Assembly (NCBI RefSeq): GCF_040729435.1
Contig: NZ_CP160398.1
Span: 5,933,001 to 5,997,000, forward strand
Direction of reading: 5' to 3'
Length of the DNA: 64,000 nucleotides
Source: Pseudomonas sp. HOU2
GTDB taxonomy: Bacteria; Pseudomonadota; Gammaproteobacteria; Pseudomonadales; Pseudomonadaceae
A program made the position numbers and the translations under genes. The notes under the pieces were generated by a model. It was not told the origin of the DNA and made no database searches. It was given only the letters and a program-made list of their open reading frames with translations. Within the stretch, counting starts at the first letter, position 1; the number at the start of each line of letters is the position of its first letter. Positions 50,519 through 59,373 of this stretch are shown here, piece after piece.

Positions 50519-51569
50519 CCTGCGGCGTCTGCTGCTGATCGTGCCGACGTTGCTCGCCATTCTGCTGGTCAATTTCGTCATCGTGCAGGCCGCGCCGGGT
50601 GGCCCGGTGGAGCAGGCGATCGCGCGCTTGCAGGGTATAGGTGTCGGCGCGGCGGTGGGCGGCGGTCATGTCGAAACCATTGGCGGCGAATCCCGTGCCA
50701 CTCGAGGCCTGGACCCGAAACTGGTGGCCGACATCGAGCGTCAGTACGGCTTCGACAAACCCGCCGGTGAGCGCCTGTGGCTGATGCTCAAAAGCTACGC
50801 GCAACTGGATTTCGGTCAGAGCTTTTTCCGTGGCGCCAGCGTCACCGAACTGATCTGGCAGAAGCTGCCGGTGACCTTGTCGCTGGGTTTGTGGGCGACG
50901 TTGATCACTTATCTGGTGTCGATTCCGCTGGGCATCCGCAAAGCGGTGCACAACGGCTCGGCGTTCGATGTCTGGAGCAGCGTGGCGATCATCATCGGCT
51001 ACGCGATGCCGGGGTTTCTGTTCGCGCTGCTGTTGATCATCGTGTTTGCCGGCGGCTCCGCACTGGACTGGTTTCCGGTGCGCGGGCTGGTCTCGGACAA
51101 CTTCGCCGAGCTGTCGCCGTGGGACAAGGTTGCCGATTACTTCTGGCACCTCGTGCTACCAGTCACCGCGCTGGTCATCGGCGGATTCGCCACGTTGACG
51201 ATCCTCACCAAGAACAGCTTTCTCAACGAGATCTCGCGCCTGTACGTGGTGACGGCACGAGCCAAGGGCCTCAGCCAGCGTCAGGTTTTATACGGCCACG
51301 TGTTCCGCAACGCGATGCTGCTGGTGGTCGCCGGATTACCCCAGGCACTGGTGACGGTATTTTTCGGCGGCTCGTTGCTGATCGAGGTGATCTTTTCCCT
51401 CGATGGCCTCGGCCGACTCAGCTATGAAGCAGCGGTGTCACGGGATTACCCGGTGGTGTTCGGTTCGCTGTTCATCTTCACCCTGTTCGGCCTGCTGATA
51501 AAACTCCTCGGCGACTTGTGCTACACGCTGGTCGACCCGCGCATCGACTTCACCGCGAGGACCGCCTGA
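50505..51569 (+). CDS. yejB: YejB-type permease
   Basis: A 354-aa permease, [20 protein letters not shown] at the start, with about six membrane spans. The importer motif appears as [32 protein letters not shown] is 7 nt upstream of the ATG, within the yejA end. The stop overlaps the yejE start (TGATG). It forms half of the membrane channel. Confidence 0.9.
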   Translation: MWGYSLRRLLLIVPTLLAILLVNFVIVQAAPGGPVEQAIARLQGIGVGAAVGGGHVETIGGESRATRGLDPKLVADIERQYGFDKPAGERLWLMLKSYAQLDFGQSFFRGASVTELIWQKLPVTLSLGLWATLITYLVSIPLGIRKAVHNGSAFDVWSSVAIIIGYAMPGFLFALLLIIVFAGGSALDWFPVRGLVSDNFAELSPWDKVADYFWHLVLPVTALVIGGFATLTILTKNSFLNEISRLYVVTARAKGLSQRQVLYGHVFRNAMLLVVAGLPQALVTVFFGGSLLIEVIFSLDGLGRLSYEAAVSRDYPVVFGSLFIFTLFGLLIKLLGDLCYTLVDPRIDFTARTA

Positions 51570-52591
51570 TGCTGACCTTATCTCCCATCGGACAGCGCCG
51601 TTGGGCGCGGTTCAAGGCGCATCGGCGTGGCTGGTGGTCGCTGTGGCTGTTTCTGCTGTTGTTCGGCCTGAGCCTGGGCGGCGAATTGATCGCCAATGAC
51701 AAACCGCTGCTGGTCGAGTATCAGGGCCAGTGGTATTTCCCGGCCTTCAAGCGCTATACCGAACAGGATTTTGGCGGCGAACTGCCGTTCCAGCCGGACT
51801 ATCGCAGCGCGCAGGTGCGGCAACTGATCGAGGGGCAGGGCGGACGGATGTGGTTTGCGCCGATCCCGTTCGGTTTCGATACGGTCAACTATGACCTGAC
51901 TGAACCGGCGCCGAGTGCGCCGAGCAGCGAGAACTGGCTGGGCACCGACGATCAGGCGCGGGATGTGCTGGCGCGGGTGATTTTCGGCACGCGGGTGTCG
52001 CTGCTGTTCGCTTTGGCGCTGACTGCCGCCAGCGCACTGATCGGCATCGCTGCCGGTGCCTTGCAAGGCTATTACGGTGGCTGGATCGATCTGCTCGGGC
52101 AGCGGCTGCTGGAGGTGTGGTCGGGGCTGCCGGTGTTGTATCTGCTGATCATTCTGTCCGGGTTCGTCGAGCCGAATTTCTGGTGGCTGCTGGGGATCAT
52201 GGCGCTGTTTTCCTGGCTGAGTCTGGTGGATGTGGTGCGCGCGGAATTCCTGCGCAGCCGTGGCCTGGAATACGTGAAAGCGGCGCGGGCGCTGGGGGTT
52301 GACGATGGGCAGGTGATCTGCCGGCACATCCTGCCCAATGCGATGAGCGCGACCCTGACCTATTTGCCGTTCATTCTCACCGGTGCGATTGCGACCTTGT
52401 CGGCGCTGGATTTTCTCGGTTTCGGCATGCCCGCCGGCAGCGCTTCGCTGGGCGAGCTGATCGGCCAGGGCAAGAGCAATCTGCAAGCGCCGTGGTTGGG
52501 GCTGACGGCGTTTTTTGCCCTGGCGCTGATTCTTTCTCTGTTGGTGTTCATCGGTGAGGCCTGCCGAGATGCTTATGATCCGAGGGCTTGA
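51569..52591 (+). CDS. yejE: YejE-type permease
   Basis: A 340-aa permease. The N-terminal OppC-like section (RRWARFKAHRRGWWSLWLFLLLFGLSL) and the long periplasmic insert with YQGQWYFPAFKRYTEQDFGG are YejE features. The importer motif is RGLEYVKAARALGVDDGQVICRHILPNAM. The ATG overlaps the yejB stop. A longer start at 51518 would reach into yejB and has no support. Confidence 0.9.
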   Translation: MLTLSPIGQRRWARFKAHRRGWWSLWLFLLLFGLSLGGELIANDKPLLVEYQGQWYFPAFKRYTEQDFGGELPFQPDYRSAQVRQLIEGQGGRMWFAPIPFGFDTVNYDLTEPAPSAPSSENWLGTDDQARDVLARVIFGTRVSLLFALALTAASALIGIAAGALQGYYGGWIDLLGQRLLEVWSGLPVLYLLIILSGFVEPNFWWLLGIMALFSWLSLVDVVRAEFLRSRGLEYVKAARALGVDDGQVICRHILPNAMSATLTYLPFILTGAIATLSALDFLGFGMPAGSASLGELIGQGKSNLQAPWLGLTAFFALALILSLLVFIGEACRDAYDPRA

Positions 52592-52592
52592 G

Positions 52593-54188
52593 ATGAGCGA
52601 TAACCTGATCGAAATCCGCGACCTGCGTGTGGCCTTCAACGGCCAGTCAGTGGTGCATGGCATTGACCTCGATATCCGTCCGGGCGAGTGCCTGGCACTG
52701 GTCGGAGAGTCCGGCTCGGGCAAATCGGTGACCGCCCACAGCATCCTGCAATTGCTCGACCCGAACATCACGCGGATCGACGGCAGCATTCGCTATGCCG
52801 GGGAAGAGCTGCTTGGCGTGCATGAGCGCTATCTGCGCCAGTTAAGGGGCAACCGCATCGCGATGATTTTTCAGGAGCCGATGAGCTCGCTGAATCCGCT
52901 GCACACCATCGAACGGCAACTCGGTGAGAGCCTGGCGCTGCACAAAGGTCTGGCCGGCGCGCAAGCCCGTGAGCGCATTCTTGAGCTGCTGGAGCTGGTC
53001 GGCATTCAGAAGCCGCGCGAACTGCTCAAGGCCTATCCGCATCAGCTCTCCGGCGGCCAGCGCCAGCGGGTGATGATCGCCATGGCGCTGGCCTGCGAGC
53101 CGCAATTGTTGATCGCAGACGAGCCGACCACCGCACTGGATGTGACGGTGCAGCGCAGGATTCTGTTGCTGCTTAAAGAGCTGCAACAGCGCCTGGGCAT
53201 GGCGCTGCTGATCATCAGCCATGACCTGAATCTGGTGCGCACCATTGCGCAGCGGGTGGCGGTGATGCGCGGTGGGCGGATCGTCGAGCAGGCGTCGTGC
53301 GAGCAACTGTTCCGTGCGCCGCAGCATCCCTACAGCATCGAATTGCTCAACGCCGAGCCGGGGGACGAAGCGCTGTGCCGGGACGATGCGCAAGACTTGT
53401 TGCAGGTGCGCGATCTGAATGTGCGTTTTCGTCTCGGCGGCGGTTGGCTGCGGCCGAAAACGTACCTTGCGGCGGTCAAGGGCATCGATCTGAATTTGCA
53501 GCGCGGCAAGACACTGGGGATTGTCGGCGAGTCGGGCTCGGGCAAGTCGACGTTGGGCCAGGCGATTTTGCGCCTGATCGACGCCGAGGGCAGCATTCGC
53601 TTTGCCGGTGAGGCGTTGGAGCAACTGAGCGGCAAGCAGCTGCGGCCACTGCGCAAACGCCTGCAAGTGGTGTTTCAGGATCCGTTCGGCAGCCTCAGCC
53701 CACGCCTGTGTGTGGAGCAGATCATTGCCGAGGGCTTGCAGGTGCACAGCGATCTGAATGCTGCCGAGCGTGAACAGGCGGTGATTGATGTGCTGCGCGA
53801 GGTCGGTCTCGATCCGGCGACTCGGCATCGCTACCCCCACGAATTTTCCGGTGGCCAGCGGCAACGGATTGCCATCGCCCGGGCGCTGGTGCTCAAGCCG
53901 GAGCTGATCTTGCTGGATGAGCCGACATCGGCGCTGGATCGCACGGTGCAAAAACAGATCGTTGCTTTATTGCGGCGACTGCAGGAAGAGCACGGGCTGA
54001 CTTACCTGTTCATCAGTCATGATCTGGCGGTGGTGCGGGCGTTGGCTCATGACTTGATTGTGATGAAGGAGGGTGAAGTACTGGAGCGCGGAGAGACCGG
54101 CAAGCTGTTCAGCTCGGCGCAGCATCCATACACGCAGGAGTTGCTGGCGGCATCCAATGTGGAGGCGAGGCTGGCGCAAATCCTGTAG
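52593..54188 (+). CDS. yejF: YejF-type double ATP-binding protein
   Basis: A 531-aa fusion of two ABC ATPases. Module 1 has [28 protein letters not shown] and [12 protein letters not shown]. Module 2 has [28 protein letters not shown] and [12 protein letters not shown]. This duplicated layout is YejF-like, not the split OppD/OppF. The start at 52593 is one base after the yejE stop. The last codon and the stop (CTGTAG) are part of the REP element that begins at 54183. Confidence 0.9.
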   Translation: MSDNLIEIRDLRVAFNGQSVVHGIDLDIRPGECLALVGESGSGKSVTAHSILQLLDPNITRIDGSIRYAGEELLGVHERYLRQLRGNRIAMIFQEPMSSLNPLHTIERQLGESLALHKGLAGAQARERILELLELVGIQKPRELLKAYPHQLSGGQRQRVMIAMALACEPQLLIADEPTTALDVTVQRRILLLLKELQQRLGMALLIISHDLNLVRTIAQRVAVMRGGRIVEQASCEQLFRAPQHPYSIELLNAEPGDEALCRDDAQDLLQVRDLNVRFRLGGGWLRPKTYLAAVKGIDLNLQRGKTLGIVGESGSGKSTLGQAILRLIDAEGSIRFAGEALEQLSGKQLRPLRKRLQVVFQDPFGSLSPRLCVEQIIAEGLQVHSDLNAAEREQAVIDVLREVGLDPATRHRYPHEFSGGQRQRIAIARALVLKPELILLDEPTSALDRTVQKQIVALLRRLQEEHGLTYLFISHDLAVVRALAHDLIVMKEGEVLERGETGKLFSSAQHPYTQELLAASNVEARLAQIL

Positions 54189-54264
54189 GAGCTGTCGAGT
54201 GAAACGAGGCTGCGATCTTTTAAAGGCAAGATCAAAAGATCGCAGCGTGCCGCAGCTCCTACAG
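54183..54264. repeat. REP-type pair (family 1 variant) overlapping the yejF stop
   Basis: CTGTAGGAGCTGTCGAGTGA is paired with the complementary CGCAGCTCCTACAG through a GATCTTTT/AAAAGATC core. The first bases CTGTAG are the final codons of yejF. Confidence 0.8.
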
Positions 54265-54274
54265 GGGCCAGACG

Positions 54275-54306
54275 CAAAAATCCCGCCACAGGGGCGGGAT
54301 TTTCTT
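54275..54306. terminator. Rho-independent terminator between convergent genes
   Basis: AAAAATCCCGCC-ACAG-GGGCGGGATTTTC forms a GC stem flanked by A and T runs, so it can work for both yejF and the SCP2-type gene. Confidence 0.88.
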
Positions 54307-54323
54307 TAAGCCGGTCGCAGGTC

Positions 54324-54641
54324 TTACGACGGGAACAGCTCGGACAGTTTCATCGACAGCATCATGTCGCCTTCAACGCGCAGCTTGCCGCCCATGAACG
54401 CTTGCATGCCGTCGGTTTCACCGCTGACGATACCTTCCAGGGTTTCGCTGTCCAGCACCAGCGTGCAGTTGGCGTTCGGGTTTTCACCTTCCTGGATGTC
54501 GCAAGTACCGTCTTTGACGATCAGCGCGTACTGCTTGTCTTCGTCGGTGATGTTGAAACCGAAGACCAGATCCAGACCGGCAGCAGCGGCTGGGTTGAAC
54601 TTGGCTTGCATCGCTTTTACGGCATCAGCTACGGAGGTCAT
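54324..54641 (-). CDS. SCP2 sterol-carrier-domain protein
   Basis: A 105-aa protein that is a single SCP2 domain: VADAVKAMQAKFNPAAAAGLDLVFGFNI, then VKDGTCDIQEGENPNANCTLVLDSETLEGIVSGE and GKLRVEGDMMLSMKLSELF. The fold binds lipids in a hydrophobic cavity. In proteobacteria such single-domain proteins are linked to acyl-lipid handling, but none is well defined. A GGAGG-like site (GGAG in the complement) lies before the ATG. It is followed, in the same direction, by nothing but the terminator. Confidence 0.88.
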   Translation of the reverse strand: MTSVADAVKAMQAKFNPAAAAGLDLVFGFNITDEDKQYALIVKDGTCDIQEGENPNANCTLVLDSETLEGIVSGETDGMQAFMGGKLRVEGDMMLSMKLSELFPS

Positions 54642-54703
54642 GGTTCGATCCTTTCTTGGGTAATAGGCGCTGGTTGATCAGCACGGGTCACAGTTATCCG
54701 GAC

Positions 54704-55414
54704 TCAGCGGAAAGTGATGAGTTCCGGAGCCTTCAGCAGTTGCAGGTGTGCGTGACTGTTGAAGGAGGCCAAAGCCACCTCGCGACCGCGGAACTTCAGC
54801 TGGTTGAGCGAGGTGTTGACGATTTGCCAATTCAGTTCAAAGGCCTGGCGGGCAGGCATTCGGGTAATCAGGTGGAGCAGGGCGGTGATGGTGCCGCCGG
54901 AGGTGAACACGGCGATTTTCTGGTTGCCGTCGGCTTGTTCGAGGATGCGTTGCAGGCCTCCCTGAACCCGTTCGACGAAACCCAGCCAGCTCTCCAGCCC
55001 GGGTGGGTCGTAGGTGCCGGCCAGCCAGCGCTCGATGATCAGGACGAAGATGCGCTGAAACTCGGCGCGGTTCTGCGCGGCGTTGCGCAGGATGTCGATG
55101 GCTTCAGGCTCGTCCTCCAGCATGGCGGGGATCAGGGCGCGAATCACTGCATCGGCGTCGAATTCGTTGAATGCCGAATCGGTCTCCAGCGTCGGTACCG
55201 CCAGGCCCTTGGCACTGAATTGCTCAAGAGCGCTGGTGGCCGTGTGTTGCTGACGGCGCAGGTCGCCGGCCAGACAGCGATCGAAGCTGATCCCGAGATC
55301 AGCGAGGTGCTGGCCGAGGATTTCTGCCTGCCGCACGCCGATGGGCGAGAGGACGTCATAGTCGTCTGCACCAAAGGAGGCCTGGCCATGTCGAATCAGA
55401 TAGATGCTGCCCAC
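54704..55414 (-). CDS. Histidine phosphatase family protein
   Basis: About 236 aa, starting at GTG 55414 so that the protein opens VGSIYLIRHGQASFG. The RHG motif and a later His-containing block (VFTSGGTITALLHLIT) mark the phosphoglycerate-mutase-like fold. A longer reading frame starts at a TTG at 55477 with no good ribosome site, so the start is uncertain. It likely removes phosphate from a small molecule or protein. It lies 62 bp upstream of the SCP2 gene and both read the same way. Confidence 0.82.
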   Translation of the reverse strand: MGSIYLIRHGQASFGADDYDVLSPIGVRQAEILGQHLADLGISFDRCLAGDLRRQQHTATSALEQFSAKGLAVPTLETDSAFNEFDADAVIRALIPAMLEDEPEAIDILRNAAQNRAEFQRIFVLIIERWLAGTYDPPGLESWLGFVERVQGGLQRILEQADGNQKIAVFTSGGTITALLHLITRMPARQAFELNWQIVNTSLNQLKFRGREVALASFNSHAHLQLLKAPELITFR

Positions 55415-55618
55415 GTCCGCGTCATCCCGGTACGTTGAAGGTTTGGCGAGGTTATGAGGATGACGGAGTGCTGTCAATGAAAAAACATACGCTTGTTTGA
55501 AATGCCCGTTACAGGCCTGTTGCCAGAGGTTTCACGGCTGGCCGACGAGGCGGCGCATGGGTATGCTGGAGCCATCCCGCGCGTGTTTTGCATCCGCGCA
55601 TTGTTTTAAGGAGTCTCT

Positions 55619-56650
55619 GTGGAGTTTTTCACCGAATACGCCAGTTTCCTGGCCAAGACCGTAACCCTGGTGGTCGCCATCCTGGTGGTGCTCGCCAGTT
55701 TTGCTGCATTGCGCAGCAAGGGCCGGCGCAAGTCGGCAGGGCAGTTGCAGGTCAGCAGGCTCAACGATTTCTATAAAGGCTTGCGTGAACGTCTGGAGCA
55801 GACCCTGCTCGACAAGGATCAGCTCAAGGCCCTGCGCAAGGGCCAGGCCAAGTCGGAAAAGTCCGAGAAGAAGCAGAAGAACAAATCCGAGGCCAAGTCC
55901 CGGGTGTTCGTGCTCGATTTCGACGGCGACATCAAGGCATCGGCCACCGAGAGCTTGCGTCACGAAATCACCGCGCTGCTGACCCTCGCCACGCCCAAGG
56001 ACGAAGTGGTACTGCGTCTGGAAAGCGGCGGCGGCATGGTTTACAGCTATGGTCTGGCGTCCTCGCAACTGGCGCGAATCCGTGAGGCCGGCGTGCCATT
56101 GACCGTGTGCATCGACAAGGTCGCGGCCAGCGGCGGCTACATGATGGCGTGCATCGGCGAGAAGATCATCAGCGCGCCGTTTGCAATTCTCGGCTCGATC
56201 GGCGTGGTGGCGCAGTTGCCCAACGTCAATCGCCTGCTGAAAAAGCACGACATCGATTTTGAAGTGCTGACCGCCGGTGAGTACAAACGCACCCTGACCG
56301 TGTTTGGCGAAAACACCGAAAAGGGCCGGGAGAAGTTCCAGGAAGACCTGGACATCACCCATCAGTTGTTCAAGAACTTCGTTTCGCGCTATCGCCCGCA
56401 ACTGGCCATCGACGAAGTGGCCACCGGTGAGGTCTGGCTTGGTGTTGCGGCGCTGGACAAGCAACTGGTCGACGAACTCAAGACCAGCGACGAATACCTG
56501 GCAGACCGGGCGAAGAAAGCCGAGGTCTACCACCTGCATTACGCCGAGCGCAAAAGCCTGCAGGAGCGCATCGGCATGGCCGCCAGCGGCTCGGTGGATC
56601 GCGTGCTGCTGAGCTGGTGGAGTCGCCTGACACAACAGCGCTTCTGGTAA
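55619..56650 (+). CDS. sohB: SohB-type inner-membrane serine protease
   Basis: A 343-aa protein starting at GTG 55619 with AAGGAG 5 nt before it. One N-terminal membrane segment (TVTLVVAILVVLASFAAL) and a basic linker (KSEKSEKKQKNKSEAKSR) lead to the signal-peptide-peptidase-A fold. The catalytic Ser is in DKVAASGGYMMACIGEKI and the Lys in LTAGEYKRTLTVFGENTEKG. SohB is a periplasm-facing protease thought to clear peptides. A terminator follows at 56662. Confidence 0.9.
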   Translation: MEFFTEYASFLAKTVTLVVAILVVLASFAALRSKGRRKSAGQLQVSRLNDFYKGLRERLEQTLLDKDQLKALRKGQAKSEKSEKKQKNKSEAKSRVFVLDFDGDIKASATESLRHEITALLTLATPKDEVVLRLESGGGMVYSYGLASSQLARIREAGVPLTVCIDKVAASGGYMMACIGEKIISAPFAILGSIGVVAQLPNVNRLLKKHDIDFEVLTAGEYKRTLTVFGENTEKGREKFQEDLDITHQLFKNFVSRYRPQLAIDEVATGEVWLGVAALDKQLVDELKTSDEYLADRAKKAEVYHLHYAERKSLQERIGMAASGSVDRVLLSWWSRLTQQRFW

Positions 56651-56661
56651 ACAGTCAGCCA

Positions 56662-56696
56662 CAAAAAACGCCGGTCAATGACCGGCGTTTTTTTGT
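56662..56696. terminator. Rho-independent terminator (bidirectional)
   Basis: CAAAAAACGCCGGTCA-ATGACCGGCGTTTTTTTG is a perfect stem with a tiny loop and flanking A/T runs. It separates sohB from the convergent DUF934 gene. Confidence 0.92.
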
Positions 56697-56713
56697 GCGC
56701 ATAACTTTGAAGC

Positions 56714-57208
56714 TTAGCGGCGACGGAACAGCGGCAGCGGTTCGTCGGTGGCGGCCTGATAGGTCACGGAAAAATCTTTCAGGCCTTCCAGCGCTTCGTA
56801 CGGATCTTTGTCCGCACGAACGGCAAACGCGTCGAAACCGCAGCGGTGCATGTAGAACAGCTGATCGCGCAGCACATCGCCAATCGCCCGCAGTTCGCCT
56901 TTGAACCCGTAACGGTCGCGCAGCAGGCGGGCGTTGGAGTAGTTGCGGCCGTCGGTGAAGGCCGGGAAATTCAGCGCGATGACTTGGAACTGATCCACGT
57001 CGTCACCGATTTCTTCGGCTTCTTCGTCGGCGTCCAGCCACACGCCCAGGCCGCCGTCGCGGGCCTTGAGCATGCGACTGTGTTCACGCCACAGCTGCAA
57101 TGGAACGATCAGATCGTCGCAATTGCTGATGTCGTCGATGTTGAAATCTTTCGGCAGCAGGTGCCAGGTTTCGTCGACGACTTCGTTGTTCTTAATGATT
57201 CGCTGCAT
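56714..57208 (-). CDS. DUF934 protein of the sulfite reductase operon
   Basis: A 164-aa protein, MQRIIKNNEVVDETWHLLPK. The family core is present: LIVPLQLWREHSRMLKARDG, IALNFPAFTDGRNYSNARLLRDRYGF and GELRAIGDVLRDQLFYMHRCGFDAF. DUF934 is found next to assimilatory sulfite reductase genes, and here overlaps cysI by 17 bp. It may assist electron transfer or assembly, which is not shown. The ATG at 57208 is chosen over an in-frame upstream start that lies inside cysI. Confidence 0.88.
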   Translation of the reverse strand: MQRIIKNNEVVDETWHLLPKDFNIDDISNCDDLIVPLQLWREHSRMLKARDGGLGVWLDADEEAEEIGDDVDQFQVIALNFPAFTDGRNYSNARLLRDRYGFKGELRAIGDVLRDQLFYMHRCGFDAFAVRADKDPYEALEGLKDFSVTYQAATDEPLPLFRRR

Positions 57209-58850
57209 AGACGCGTTCCTTGAAGAGGTCGATGCCAATACGCTGGTAGGTGTCGATGAAGCGCTCGTCTTCGGTACGTTGTTCAACGTACACGTCGATC
57301 AGCTTCGAGATCACGTCCGGCATGTCGTCCTGGGCGAAGGACGGGCCGAGGATCTTGCCCAGGCTTGCGTCACGGCTTGCGCTGCCGCCGAGGGACACCT
57401 GATAGAATTCTTCACCTTTTTTGTCCACCCCGAGGATGCCGATGTGGCCGACGTGGTGGTGACCGCAGGCGTTCATGCAACCGGAGATGTTCAGGTCCAG
57501 CTCACCAATGTCGAACAGATAGTCCAGGTCGTCGAAACGGCGCTGGATCGATTCGGCGATCGGGATCGACTTGGCGTTGGCCAGCGAGCAGAAATCACCG
57601 CCCGGGCAGCAGATGATGTCGGTCAGCAGGCCGATGTTCGGCGTGGCGAAACCACCTTCACGCAACTCGCCCCACAGGGTGAACAACTGGCTCTGCTCGA
57701 CGTCGGCGAGAATGATGTTCTGCTCGTGGGAAGTGCGCAGTTGACCGAAGCTGTAGCGTTCGGCCAGATCGGCGACGGCATCGAGCTGCTTGTCGGTGAT
57801 GTCGCCCGGCGCCACGCCGGTCGGCTTCAGCGACAGGGTTACGGCGACATAACCCGGTTTCTTGTGCGCCAGGGTGTTGCGCGAGCGCCAGCGGGCGAAA
57901 CCCGGATGCTCCTTGTCGAGTTCGGCCAGGGCGGCAGTCTGGTTCTCCAGCGCCTTGTAGTCCGGATCGACGAAGTGTTTGGCGACGCGATGCAGTTCGG
58001 CTTCGGTCAGTGTGGTCTGGCCGCCGCGCAAGTGTTCCATTTCGGCATCGACTTTCTGCGCGAACACTTCAGGGGTCAGCGCCTTGACGAGGATCTTGAT
58101 CCGCGCCTTGTATTTGTTGTCGCGACGGCCATAGCGGTTGTACACCCGCAGGATGGCATCGAGGTAGCTCAACAGGTCCTGCCACGGCAGGAACTCGTTG
58201 ATGAATGCACCGACCACCGGGGTACGGCCCAGGCCCCCGCCGACCAGCACCCGGAAGCCCAGCTCGCCGGCGGCGTTGTGTACCGGCTCCAGGCCGATGT
58301 CGTGAACTTCGATGGCCGCACGGTCAGCGGTCGAACCGTTGACGGCGATCTTGAACTTGCGCGGCAGGTAGGCGAATTCCGGGTGGAATGTAGTCCATTG
58401 ACGGACGATTTCGCACCATGGGCGCGGGTCGATCAGTTCATCGGCGGCGACACCGGCGAACTGGTCGGTGGTGACGTTGCGCAGGCAGTTGCCGCTGGTC
58501 TGGATCGCGTGCATCTGCACGGTGGCCAGTTCCGCGAGGATGTCCGGGATGTCTTCCACCGCCGGCCAGTTGAACTGCACGTTTTGCCGGGTACTGATGT
58601 GGGCGTAGCCCTTGTCGTAGTCGCGGGCAATCTTGGCCATCATGCGCACCTGACGCGAAGTCAGCTGGCCGTAAGGCACCGCCACGCGCAACATCGGCGC
58701 AAAACGCTGGATGTAGAGGCCATTTTGCAGGCGCAGGGGGCGGAATTCTTCTTCGCTCAGCTCGCCTGCCAGATAGCGTCGGGTCTGATCACGGAACTGC
58801 TTGACGCGGTCCTCGATGATCCGCTGATCGTACTCGTCGTATACGTACAT
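57192..58850 (-). CDS. cysI: Sulfite reductase (CysI/nitrite-sulfite reductase family)
   Basis: A 552-aa sirohaem/4Fe-4S enzyme. Start MYVYDEYDQRIIEDRVKQF; a longer frame to 58997 includes upstream non-coding sequence. The ferredoxin-type halves are seen in RVAVPYGQLTSRQVRMMAKI and HISTRQNVQFNWP. The cluster Cys are in CCPGGDFCSLANAKSIP and CMNACGHHHVGHIG. It reduces sulfite to sulfide for cysteine synthesis. The region upstream (58851-59143) shows no gene; it ends in the 37-aa membrane peptide gene. Confidence 0.9.
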   Translation of the reverse strand: MYVYDEYDQRIIEDRVKQFRDQTRRYLAGELSEEEFRPLRLQNGLYIQRFAPMLRVAVPYGQLTSRQVRMMAKIARDYDKGYAHISTRQNVQFNWPAVEDIPDILAELATVQMHAIQTSGNCLRNVTTDQFAGVAADELIDPRPWCEIVRQWTTFHPEFAYLPRKFKIAVNGSTADRAAIEVHDIGLEPVHNAAGELGFRVLVGGGLGRTPVVGAFINEFLPWQDLLSYLDAILRVYNRYGRRDNKYKARIKILVKALTPEVFAQKVDAEMEHLRGGQTTLTEAELHRVAKHFVDPDYKALENQTAALAELDKEHPGFARWRSRNTLAHKKPGYVAVTLSLKPTGVAPGDITDKQLDAVADLAERYSFGQLRTSHEQNIILADVEQSQLFTLWGELREGGFATPNIGLLTDIICCPGGDFCSLANAKSIPIAESIQRRFDDLDYLFDIGELDLNISGCMNACGHHHVGHIGILGVDKKGEEFYQVSLGGSASRDASLGKILGPSFAQDDMPDVISKLIDVYVEQRTEDERFIDTYQRIGIDLFKERVYAANH

Positions 58851-59143
58851 ATAAGTCCTGTTCTCAGGCTTTGGGCTACTCGGAAAACGCTGCGTTTTCG
58901 CTTGCTGGAGTCCGATGGTGCCTCGGCAATTACGCGCGCACGGCCGCGCACTCCCTAACGGAGCCGGGGCAATATACCCGTTTGCAGTTATGCGCAAAAG
59001 TGATGTTTGAGTATATGTAAAGAACCAAATCGCCTAACGAGAATGGTTGTTGATTAACCCACATTTGTCGCGGGGACAATCATCGTCTTAACTGTGATCG
59101 AGTCTTTCTGCAATCACCGATAAAACCGACAAGAGGCGATGCA

Positions 59144-59257
59144 ATGAGCAATCCGACCAAGGCAAGAAAGAGCGATAGCAGTGTCGATGCGTGGGCCATT
59201 CTGTTCCTGATCATTCTGGTCGTCGGGACAGCAGTATTCTGGGTCAGTCATCAGTAA
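59144..59257 (+). CDS. 37-aa single-span membrane peptide
   Basis: The protein opens with a polar, basic stretch (MSNPTKARKSDSSVDAW), followed by a hydrophobic helix (AILFLIILVVGTAVFWV) and SHQ. AAGAGG lies 7 nt before the ATG at 59144. Small single-span peptides with positive N-termini usually sit in the inner membrane with the N-end inside. There is no known homologue that I can name; it is too short for routine ORF calling. Confidence 0.55.
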   Translation: MSNPTKARKSDSSVDAWAILFLIILVVGTAVFWVSHQ

Positions 59258-59373
59258 ACGACCGATTCGGGCCTGCTTCCGACGATTGTCGGACAAAAAC
59301 GGGATCACGCGTCAATAGCCGCTGATTAGAGGGCTATAATGCGCGGCCATTTTTCCCTGGGCCCGGATCATTC

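Noticed and set aside
57066..58958. 630-codon plus-strand open frame
   Set aside because: Antisense to cysI and DUF934, which have clear cofactor motifs.
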